From Fibrobacter sp. (GTDB lineage: Bacteria > Fibrobacterota > Fibrobacteria > Fibrobacterales > Fibrobacteraceae), in NCBI GenBank assembly GCA_017520105.1, contig JAFWRL010000253.1, positions 1-14,665 of the forward strand: 14,665 bases of DNA, given 5' to 3'. The notes below the pieces were generated by a model. It was not told the DNA's origin and did no database searches. It saw nothing but the letters and a program-made list of their open reading frames with translations. Positions 6,011 through 12,349 of this stretch are shown one piece after another. The translations under genes were made by a program, and so were the position numbers. The number at the start of each line of letters is the position of its first letter. Position 1 is the first letter of the stretch.

Positions 6011-7660
6011 TTACAGACGAATGGTCTCGTCACAAATTGCACAAACCGCTGTGCGGTGCGTCACAAAAATCATCGTTTTTTCAGGGAATGCCGCAAACAA
6101 ACGTTTATACAGTTCCGTTTCGGTTCCCTCGTCCAACGAAGAACTGATTTCGTCGAAAAGCAAAATGTTTCCCGGACGTAAAAGACCGCGGGCAATCGCA
6201 ATGCGCTGGGCCTGTCCCTCACTCAAACCACGTGCGCGTTCGCCAAGTTCAAAATCAATTCCGCCGGCAAGGTCAAGTACGAAATCCGCACAGGCCACAT
6301 GCAACGCATTTTTCATTTCCGACTCGCTCGCTTCCGGATTTGCCAACAGCAGATTGTCACGGATGGAGCCGTTCATTAGAGTGTTCCCTTGCGGCACATA
6401 GACGAAATTCGGGCGGGTCGCTTCGGAAATTGCAACGTTCTTTCCATCAACGTCATCTTGAGAAACTTTGCGACCTGAATAAATCTGCATTTTCCCGGAG
6501 GCCGGTTCGACAAAGCCGAGCAAAAGCCTGAAGAGCGTCGTTTTCCCTTTGCCGGTCTCCCCCATGATGGCCGTTTTGCTAGCGGGCTTAAAGTCATGGG
6601 AAAAATCGGCGACAATTTCGCGGTCGCCATTGGCGTAAGCAAAGCGGACGTTTTCCAATTTCACGCCCAAACGACCGTCCAATACGACATCAGGAACGCG
6701 CTCACGGTTGCCGCACCCAGCTTCAAGTTCATCCAGGCGGTCGATACTCGCCGTTGAATGCACCAGTTGCGGGACCATCCCAAGCAAGGTAAGAATCGGA
6801 TGCTGGATTTGCCCCACCAGCTGCAAGAAAGATGACATCACGCCGAACGTAATCGTTCCGTCGCGGAGTCCTAGACCGCCCCATACAAAGGCAAGCAAAT
6901 AGCCAAGACCAAAAGCAGAACCAATCGCAAAACGGGCGACGGCGGTAAAGCGGGTACGGCGCAGCACCTCATGTTCAAGTTTGTCCTGTTTAAGGTTCAA
7001 ATGTTTTGTTACCCAGTTTTCGCTTTCAAGCGAACGCAACACCGCATTGAATTCGACGCCTTCCTGCACCTGCATCTGGATTTTGCTTTCGCTTTCACGG
7101 ATGGCAAGCGTCATCTTCCGCAACCTGCGCGAAATCAACTTGCCAATCACGACCATCACGGGTGTAATCAACAGCAGTGCCCACGCAAGGCGAGCATCAA
7201 ACCAGCGCATGAGCATGAACGCACCGACAAGCTGAATCATGGTCACGGCCATCTGCGGAATCGTATCCATCTCGGAGTTACTGATGTTTTCAATATCCTT
7301 GGATAGCCTTGACGTAACGTCGCCCGAATGGAGTTCGTGACCGTCAAAAAGTTGACGCCTGAACAACGTCTCAAAGTAGAATAACCTAAGAGCGTTCGAC
7401 TTTTTGACCGTGGCGGCATTCGTCATGTAATAATATACAAGCCGCAGAATAATCACCCCGACCACAGTCGAGACAAGCAACAATATCATACGAACAACAT
7501 CGTCCGATGAACCTGTGCGAATCGTCTCGTCGATAAAGCGCTTGCTCAGCCATATCATCAAAAGACCGAGCGCCACACGCCCAGTCCCTAACAGAACGCG
7601 GATTGCGATGTTTACACGGAACCCACGCGTTCCACGCCATAGCCAGGCGATATAGTTCAT
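6011..7660 (-). CDS. ABC transporter, fused membrane and ATPase domains (peptide exporter type)
   Basis: This is a half-size ABC-B-type exporter of 549 residues that should act as a homodimer in the inner membrane. The N-terminal 300 residues hold about six membrane segments. The ATPase domain shows Walker A GETGKGKTT (about 365-373), the signature LSEGQ (about 478), Walker B ILLFDE (about 499) and the H-loop THR (about 531). There is no N-terminal C39 peptidase domain, so leader removal must come from another protein. I chose the ATG at 7660 because it overlaps the upstream stop codon as ATGA. The frame extends to 7747, but that adds an unlikely Cys/Arg-rich stretch inside the neighbour. It is the last gene of the seven-gene peptide operon and most likely exports the mature product. 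Export of something else, such as a lipid, cannot be excluded. Confidence 0.93.
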   Translation of the reverse strand: MNYIAWLWRGTRGFRVNIAIRVLLGTGRVALGLLMIWLSKRFIDETIRTGSSDDVVRMILLLVSTVVGVIILRLVYYYMTNAATVKKSNALRLFYFETLFRRQLFDGHELHSGDVTSRLSKDIENISNSEMDTIPQMAVTMIQLVGAFMLMRWFDARLAWALLLITPVMVVIGKLISRRLRKMTLAIRESESKIQMQVQEGVEFNAVLRSLESENWVTKHLNLKQDKLEHEVLRRTRFTAVARFAIGSAFGLGYLLAFVWGGLGLRDGTITFGVMSSFLQLVGQIQHPILTLLGMVPQLVHSTASIDRLDELEAGCGNRERVPDVVLDGRLGVKLENVRFAYANGDREIVADFSHDFKPASKTAIMGETGKGKTTLFRLLLGFVEPASGKMQIYSGRKVSQDDVDGKNVAISEATRPNFVYVPQGNTLMNGSIRDNLLLANPEASESEMKNALHVACADFVLDLAGGIDFELGERARGLSEGQAQRIAIARGLLRPGNILLFDEISSSLDEGTETELYKRLFAAFPEKTMIFVTHRTAVCAICDETIRL

Positions 7661-7926
7661 TCGATCACGTTGACCTTTTGCCATTCGGCAACGATTGCGG
7701 CGACATCGGCTTTTGCCTGTTCCGCACAGACATCGTATTCGCCACACAAGGCTTCGGCCAGTTTATCGGCCGTAAAATCGCCCATGTCGCAAGCCTTTTG
7801 CCAAAGCCAGGCTGCGGTTTCGTTCAAGCAAAGGAGCTTGCCAAAATCAAGTGCACCGACACCTTCACCCATGATAACCTGTTCGCCGCACACTTCGCGC
7901 AACACAAATCCATTCTTTATACGCAT
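7657..7926 (-). CDS. PqqD-like peptide-recognition protein
   Basis: This small protein (89 residues) belongs to the PqqD family, which forms the RiPP recognition element that grips the leader of a precursor peptide and presents it to modifying enzymes. It shows the usual pattern: MRIKNGFVLREVCGE, then LNETAAWLWQ, a helix with a DFTADKLAEAL stretch, and a C-terminal helix ending in a short tail. The start at 7926 leaves one base after the upstream stop. The frame extends to 8097, but that part overlaps the peptidase gene and lacks family similarity. It overlaps the ABC gene by ATGA. In lasso-peptide clusters the equivalent B1 protein recognises a YxxP motif in the leader, and the 42-residue peptide at the head of this operon carries YQKPKM. 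The partnership is therefore inferred from context and motif. Confidence 0.88.
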   Translation of the reverse strand: MRIKNGFVLREVCGEQVIMGEGVGALDFGKLLCLNETAAWLWQKACDMGDFTADKLAEALCGEYDVCAEQAKADVAAIVAEWQKVNVIE

Positions 7927-7927
7927 A

Positions 7928-8389
7928 TTAATGAACCTTTCTATAAAGCCAAAGAAAATACCGTCTAAAAGGTAGCAAAGCAAACCAGATTTTTGCAGCC
8001 AAACGATATCCAAACGAGTTAATCGAGCACTTTTTGCCGTTTCCACGCACCACCTGAACGACCTTGGCAAAGACATCGACCTTATTACAATATTCACGTA
8101 AAGCCAAATTACCGTCGCCCATCAGAATCACGTGGTCGCCATCCAAAGAAAGTACTCGGTGTACAACATAGAACTTGTCTTTCGATTTTCCATTTTCGAC
8201 AAGGGCAAGAACAATGTCTCCCCTTCGTAAATCCGTCGGTTTTTCCAAAACCACGCTATCGCGGCCTCCGACAATGAACGGCAACATGCTTCTACCGTTT
8301 ACAGGGAACGTGACGCTTACACCATCCGAAACGAGCCGAATCGCTTCTGCTATAATGGCGCTGTCATCAATTTTTCGAGGGTCGCTCAT
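7928..8389 (-). CDS. S24/S26 signal-peptidase-like serine protease
   Basis: The 153-residue protein has the S24/S26 fold. Its marks are GRSMLPFI with the nucleophile S34, RGDIV at 56-60, VVHRV with H77, and MGDGN at 90-94. The position normally held by the general-base lysine of bacterial signal peptidase I is histidine here, as in the SipW/Sec11 type, so a Ser-His dyad is likely. A hydrophobic C-terminal segment (about 130-150) could associate with the membrane. Both ends fit the operon: the start overlaps the kinase stop by ATGA, and the stop is one base before the PqqD start. The probable job is to cleave the leader of the operon peptide, since the exporter lacks a peptidase domain. This is inference; the cleavage site is unknown. 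Confidence 0.85.
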   Translation of the reverse strand: MSDPRKIDDSAIIAEAIRLVSDGVSVTFPVNGRSMLPFIVGGRDSVVLEKPTDLRRGDIVLALVENGKSKDKFYVVHRVLSLDGDHVILMGDGNLALREYCNKVDVFAKVVQVVRGNGKKCSINSFGYRLAAKIWFALLPFRRYFLWLYRKVH

Positions 8390-9294
8390 TCAGCCACCGT
8401 CTTTAGGCAAAGTTTCGCGGCGGCCTCGTCAGGCAGACATTTTAAGTACCACACGGGAACATTTGCAGCAAGAGCATTCTCGGTATTGTGCAACCCGTCG
8501 GCAATAGAGCGTTCCCAACGCTTTCCAGAAATGCAAGGGAGAATTGCAGCATAAGCCTGCACCCCGCGCAAACGGGAAATTTCGTTAAAAGGAGCCTGGG
8601 AAAGCAGCACAAAACCACCTAGTTCACATTCCTCGTTTTTGTAACAGGGCGTCTTTCCACTCCAGGGCGAACCGAAAACTTTCGCAAAGCCCTTGCCGTC
8701 CGCCGTCCTGTAGCATCGGACTACAGGATTGTCATCGTTCAAAAGCGTCGAACCTTCATTGTACTTGAGCCAAAGCCTTGCATGCGTACTCTTGCCGGTT
8801 CCACTTTTTCCAAGGAACATGTAGCCGCGATCTTGATAGTTCACCACCGCCGCATGGAACAGCGCTGTATCAAATGGTGCCGTCGCAATCGCATATAGTA
8901 CCATCAGGGCGTTGTTCACCGCAAATTTGAGGTAAGATGTATTCTCGCTGTCTGGCACAAAAAGCTTTGCCGTTTTATAGTCTTTAGAGCAAACTAATGT
9001 TCCGACATATTTATCGAACAGATAAAATTCAAAGAGCGATTCTCCATGCTGCGTAATACCGCATACAATCCGCTGACCTTCCTCTTCTTGCCTAGTTTCT
9101 TCGACAAACACGGGAGCTTTTGCATCCGTGACAACATCCATCGAAAAAAGGCAATCGCATGCACTTACTGAAAAAGGGGCGTAGTTATCCGCATTTTTTT
9201 CAAAAAAATCATCGCTAAGCCCGGCATTTGCCGTTAGCGAAAACACATGGTCTGCAACCCTGTAATATCGGGTCTCTTGAACAGATAAACTCAT
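8386..9294 (-). CDS. HprK-like P-loop kinase associated with RiPP clusters
   Basis: This 302-residue protein is related to HPr kinase and PEP carboxykinase-type P-loop enzymes. It shows Walker A GKSGTGKST (162-170), LFHAAVV just before it (H148), LLNDDNPVV (D187, D188) and GSPWSGK (208-214), all family marks. The N-terminal 120 residues are a variable domain. True HPr kinases regulate carbon use, but this form sits in a peptide operon. Relatives in some lasso-peptide clusters (for example paeninodin) phosphorylate a serine of the peptide tail, which is the best guide to function here. The ribosome site AGGAAG lies eight bases before the ATG. The start overlaps the upstream nucleotidyltransferase stop, and the stop overlaps the peptidase start, each by ATGA. 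Candidate target residues in the operon peptide are S31 and S35. Confidence 0.87.
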   Translation of the reverse strand: MSLSVQETRYYRVADHVFSLTANAGLSDDFFEKNADNYAPFSVSACDCLFSMDVVTDAKAPVFVEETRQEEEGQRIVCGITQHGESLFEFYLFDKYVGTLVCSKDYKTAKLFVPDSENTSYLKFAVNNALMVLYAIATAPFDTALFHAAVVNYQDRGYMFLGKSGTGKSTHARLWLKYNEGSTLLNDDNPVVRCYRTADGKGFAKVFGSPWSGKTPCYKNEECELGGFVLLSQAPFNEISRLRGVQAYAAILPCISGKRWERSIADGLHNTENALAANVPVWYLKCLPDEAAAKLCLKTVAE

Positions 9295-10397
9295 AAAGCA
9301 ATCTTCCTACGTTTAATACGGAGCGGTATCACAGAAATAGTCGCCCGCCAATATTTTAATTCTTTAAATATTGCATTGATTGGGTCAAACGGAATCCAGC
9401 TTAACGCTCTTAGACGGTCCTTGAACCAACGGACAAAAACGTTGATGCGCGACTGGTGTTTCGGATCGTACTGACCAAAATTTCCGCCATCCAAAGCCAG
9501 TTTCATGAGCTTTTTCCCGCGCCAAGCATCTGGAGGGCAAAGCATCAAATCACGGTCGAGTCCAAAGATTTCTTCGAGCATCCACATGACGGCACTGCAA
9601 GCTTTGAGCATGTAAAGCGATTTCATTATATCGGCTACTTCACGTCGGTCGCTTTCTGAGGAATGCTTCAGCAAAATGAAGTAGTCCATGAATTGACGAA
9701 ATCCAAGACCCATGCTGTAAAAATGCTGCTGCAAATGCGAAAGCTGCATGACAAGGGCAAACTTGATAGTTGGCGAATAAAATCCTTCCGGGACGAGTTC
9801 CGAGTTCAGAATTTCCTTGTTCAAGTACTTTTGAAGTTCTCCGTTCTTGTACGGGTTCCCGGATGCCGGCTTATAGTGGATTTCCACAGTGACGCCATCC
9901 TCGTTCTTCGGCATATGAATATGATGACGACATGAAGTCTCTTCATGTTCCGGGATAAACTTCAGTTTTAGAAGCAATTCTTCGACACTTTTGAATCCAC
10001 CTTCAACCCAGAAATCGATGTCACCGCACTGGCGACTCAGCGGGTCTGGGTAAAGCCTAGCATTTGCAGCGCCCTTCAAGACTGCTGTACGCCGCCCTTC
10101 TTTACTAAAAATCTCGGTCAAGCGAGCCGCTTCCGCATTCATGCGTTTGTTCATGTCGCGGGTCGCTTCGGCATGGGCAGCCCAGTGCATCAGCAACGGC
10201 TTTGGCGGAAGATTTTCCTTGGGAAGCTTTTGAAAAACAGTAAAAACCACATCCAGAACAGACTGCCGTTTGGCCTCGAGGAAAAGCTTTTGCCATTCTA
10301 CAGGTGTCAGTTTTATGGTCGGAGTATCAACGCTCCCAACAGCACAGCGCAAAAAACTAAACAGAACTTTATAAACGGGATAAACTAAATCGGACAT
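9291..10397 (-). CDS. Nucleotidyltransferase family protein (second of a tandem pair)
   Basis: This 368-residue protein has the nucleotidyltransferase fold of the uncharacterised NTP_transf_5 type. Residues 104-134 hold TAVLKGAANARLYPDP and then CGDIDFWVEGG, with D126 and D128 as the metal-binding pair. VEIHYKP near 171-177 supplies the likely third acidic residue (E172). The C-terminal 170 residues are mainly helical and end in a basic stretch (LRIKRRKIAL). It aligns end to end with the upstream neighbour and is a diverged tandem duplicate. No clear ribosome site precedes the ATG. It overlaps the kinase start by ATGA. Proteins of this type accompany kinase-bearing lasso-peptide clusters, but the substrate is not settled; adding a nucleotide to a peptide or to a phosphorylated residue is a guess. 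Confidence 0.86.
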   Translation of the reverse strand: MSDLVYPVYKVLFSFLRCAVGSVDTPTIKLTPVEWQKLFLEAKRQSVLDVVFTVFQKLPKENLPPKPLLMHWAAHAEATRDMNKRMNAEAARLTEIFSKEGRRTAVLKGAANARLYPDPLSRQCGDIDFWVEGGFKSVEELLLKLKFIPEHEETSCRHHIHMPKNEDGVTVEIHYKPASGNPYKNGELQKYLNKEILNSELVPEGFYSPTIKFALVMQLSHLQQHFYSMGLGFRQFMDYFILLKHSSESDRREVADIMKSLYMLKACSAVMWMLEEIFGLDRDLMLCPPDAWRGKKLMKLALDGGNFGQYDPKHQSRINVFVRWFKDRLRALSWIPFDPINAIFKELKYWRATISVIPLRIKRRKIAL

Positions 10398-10423
10398 ATT
10401 GAAAAAATAGAAATTACGGTTTA

Positions 10424-11536
10424 TTATACGTTGCGAACAGAAAGTCGGCGGTACTTGATGCGGAGCGGCATGTAGCGCATAAAGCTTCTCCAGTAGTCAA
10501 TTTCATGCAGTATAGCCTCTATTGGAGAGAATGTAATCAAGCGAATCAAGCTATATCGGCGTTTTAGCCATGTTATAAAATGAGAAGTCTGTTTTTTGGG
10601 ATTGTATCCGAAATTTCCACCAGCATTTATTTCGGCAAGCATCATCTTGCCGCGGCGTTTGTCAGGCTTGACAAGCATTTTTTCGGGAGACAGTTCAAAG
10701 ACATATTCCATAATCCACATCACTGCACCACAAGACTTGTATAGTCCAAACGACTTAAGCTTGGATACGACTTCATTGCGGTCTTCGAGCGAAGAATTAC
10801 GCAAGAGAATGAAGTAGTCCACCAGCTGCTTGAATCCAATGCCGTCTTGAAAGAAATGTTTTTGGATATGTGAAAGCTGCATTATGAGCGCAAACTTCAT
10901 CGAAGGTACATAAAAGCCTTCGGAAGTAGGTTCCAAATTTAAAATTTCACGTTCAAGATAACTTAGCAAACGTTTTTTTGCGAATGGGTTGAAATTTCCA
11001 GACGACGGTCTGTGATGAACTTCTACAATAATTCCATTTTCGTCTGGTTCCAAGCAAATATGATGCTGTGCCCTAAGGCACCTGTCGCTTAAGGCGAAAT
11101 CCAATTCACCCAAAAGAGCAACAACGCTATCACGCCCGCCTTCGACCCAGAGGTCAATGTCGCCCGCCTGCCGCATATAAGGGTCTGGGTAAAGCCTTGC
11201 ATTGGCAGGTCCCTTGAGTACGGCGGTTTTGCGGTTATGTGCGGTAAAGAGCTGCGTGAGATGTGCAGACTTGCTGTTCAGTTGCTTGTTCTGGCCCTTG
11301 ATGACTTCCACTTCACTTGCCCATTGATAAATGAGCTCCATTGGCGGTTTCTGTTCCTTAGGCAAATGGCAAATTGCACGATACGCAACTCCAACCATAA
11401 GCTGCCTGAGACACTCCATATGGATGGTTTCCCATTCCGTTTCGTTCAGACGATACGGAAATAATGATGGCCTGCATTCAGGGTCAAGGGCCATTCGTAG
11501 GAGCGCGTATAATACTTTATTTTCGAAATTTGCCAT
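10424..11536 (-). CDS. Nucleotidyltransferase family protein (first of a tandem pair)
   Basis: The protein has 370 residues and the same layout as its downstream paralog. It shows TAVLKGPANARLYPDP then AGDIDLWVEGG with D126 and D128, and VEVHHRP near 171-177. Both copies keep every catalytic residue I can identify, so both are probably active rather than one being a relic. The ends are also alike (PLRIKYRRLSVRNV here). The start is 33 bases after the stop of the 42-residue peptide and lacks a clear Shine-Dalgarno site. An in-frame TAA lies shortly upstream, which fixes the ATG at 11536. The 26-base gap to the next gene is AT-rich and holds no obvious signal. The two copies may act on different residues or form a heterodimer; the sequence does not say which. 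Confidence 0.87.
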   Translation of the reverse strand: MANFENKVLYALLRMALDPECRPSLFPYRLNETEWETIHMECLRQLMVGVAYRAICHLPKEQKPPMELIYQWASEVEVIKGQNKQLNSKSAHLTQLFTAHNRKTAVLKGPANARLYPDPYMRQAGDIDLWVEGGRDSVVALLGELDFALSDRCLRAQHHICLEPDENGIIVEVHHRPSSGNFNPFAKKRLLSYLEREILNLEPTSEGFYVPSMKFALIMQLSHIQKHFFQDGIGFKQLVDYFILLRNSSLEDRNEVVSKLKSFGLYKSCGAVMWIMEYVFELSPEKMLVKPDKRRGKMMLAEINAGGNFGYNPKKQTSHFITWLKRRYSLIRLITFSPIEAILHEIDYWRSFMRYMPLRIKYRRLSVRNV

Positions 11537-11569
11537 TGTAGGGTGACAAGTCCGCTTTAAGGATTTTCA

Positions 11570-11698
11570 TCAGTTATCAATAACTATACCCATTGAATCC
11601 GGCAGACTCGTTGGCTGCATAAGCTTGGACTGAACCTTTAACGGATGAACCTTCATCTTGGGTTTCTGATAGCATTTTTTTTCGACTTTTTTAAGCAT
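11570..11698 (-). CDS. Candidate RiPP precursor peptide, 42 residues
   Basis: This short gene encodes a 42-residue peptide. It starts MLKKVEKKCYQKPKMKV, continues HPLKVQSKLMQ, and ends PTSLPDSMGIVIDN. The first 28 residues carry nine lysines and the pattern YxxPxM at 10-15, like the YxxP leader motif that PqqD-type proteins bind in lasso precursors. The remaining 14 residues are neutral to acidic and could be the core, with Thr30, Ser31 and Ser35 as possible modification sites. AAAGGA lies five bases before the ATG, and a near-consensus promoter lies about 40 bases upstream. It is the first gene of the operon, directly ahead of the nucleotidyltransferases. No homology test was possible, but ribosome site, promoter, position and motif agree. 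The cleavage site is not known; I place it near residue 28 only because charge and composition change there. Confidence 0.8.
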   Translation of the reverse strand: MLKKVEKKCYQKPKMKVHPLKVQSKLMQPTSLPDSMGIVIDN

Positions 11699-11738
11699 GT
11701 TTTTCCTTTGTTACCACAAGGGCCATAAAAACGAAACA

Positions 11739-11766
11739 ATTATAAAAAAAATAAGAAAAATGTCAA
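11739..11766 (-). promoter_or_regulatory. Sigma-70-type promoter of the peptide operon
   Basis: On the minus strand TTGACA (11766-11761) and TATAAT (11744-11739) are separated by 16 bases. Both boxes are perfect matches to the consensus. Transcription should start near 11732, leaving a leader of about 34 bases before the peptide start codon. It is by far the best promoter visible in the window, which implies strong basal expression unless a repressor acts. Confidence 0.87.
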
Positions 11767-11776
11767 CAAGCTGATC

Positions 11777-11880
11777 CCGGAACGGGGTCCGGGATGACAA
11801 CGCCGAAGACCGGGATGACAATGCTAGAGGCCGGGACAATGCCGAAGACCGCGATGACAACGCCGGATGCCGGGACGTGA
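11777..11880. repeat. Degenerate 21-bp tandem repeats and a GC-rich hairpin
   Basis: About four units of 18-21 bp lie head to tail at 11801-11821, 11822-11839, 11840-11860 and 11861-11880. The best preserved two are CGCCGAAGACCGGGATGACA and TGCCGAAGACCGCGATGACA. They adjoin the hairpin CCCGGA-acgggg-TCCGGG at 11777-11794. The array begins 10 bases upstream of the -35 box of the peptide operon promoter and ends 31 bases beyond the stop of the acidic protein gene. It is much richer in GC than its surroundings. It may be a dispersed intergenic repeat or a terminator region for the acidic protein gene; no T run supports the latter. Confidence 0.7.
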
Positions 11881-11911
11881 AAAGAAAGATAACGGTTCGC
11901 GAGACCGAAAA

Positions 11912-12325
11912 TTAGAAGCCGAGGACGGCTTCAGAGATTTCGTTCGCTTCATCAGAACCATCGTCGGCACGATCCGCGTTGAACTCGCCCCAGCCCTCGC
12001 TTGTACCGCAGCCAATCCCGACTTCCATCGTGGACCACTTGAACACGGCATAAACGCGCTCGAAGCGCTCCAAAATTTCCGTCAAGGTATCTTCGGGAGG
12101 TTCGTCTTCGACAAGGAACGTCCCGTCAATGGCTAGCAGTTCCGTCTCAGGCAATTCCTCGAACCGGCATTCGTATTCATCTGTCATTATTTCATCGACG
12201 GAATAGCATTCCCCCGAATCAACGCTGGGCAGTTCCGCATCCGGAAATTGCTCCATGAAATCCGACCACAAGGCATCCAAGTCCTCCTGAACGCCCACGA
12301 ACCGAACCAACACTCTACAATCCAT
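11912..12325 (-). CDS. Hypothetical acidic protein, 137 residues
   Basis: I do not recognise this protein. It has 38 Asp/Glu against 7 Lys/Arg in 137 residues, so it is very acidic, and it has no signal peptide or membrane segment. Predicted from pattern, it starts with a beta strand (CRVLVRFVGV) and an amphipathic helix (EDLDALWSDFMEQF). A second helix (TLTEILERFERVYAVF) leads into KWSTMEVGIGCGTSEGW. The ATG at 12325 has AGGAG five bases upstream. The gene starts 24 bases after the acyltransferase-like gene stops, so the two probably share a transcript. It is likely cytoplasmic. The base composition is ordinary for the window. A small acidic fold that binds a basic partner is possible but unsupported. 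Confidence 0.75.
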   Translation of the reverse strand: MDCRVLVRFVGVQEDLDALWSDFMEQFPDAELPSVDSGECYSVDEIMTDEYECRFEELPETELLAIDGTFLVEDEPPEDTLTEILERFERVYAVFKWSTMEVGIGCGTSEGWGEFNADRADDGSDEANEISEAVLGF

Positions 12326-12349
12326 ATCATCTCCTAACTGACTTGAATA

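Noticed and set aside
11517..11570. 17-codon frame whose ATG overlaps the precursor stop (ATGA) and runs into the first nucleotidyltransferase gene
   Set aside because: It could serve translational coupling, but it has no ribosome site of its own and is short enough to arise by chance.
9291..11698. Calling the operon a lasso-peptide cluster
   Set aside because: Kinase, nucleotidyltransferase, PqqD-like and ABC genes match, but the lasso cyclase and transglutaminase-like protease are absent from the window, and the C-terminal part of the peptide does not start with the usual Gly/Ala/Ser ring residue at a defined position.
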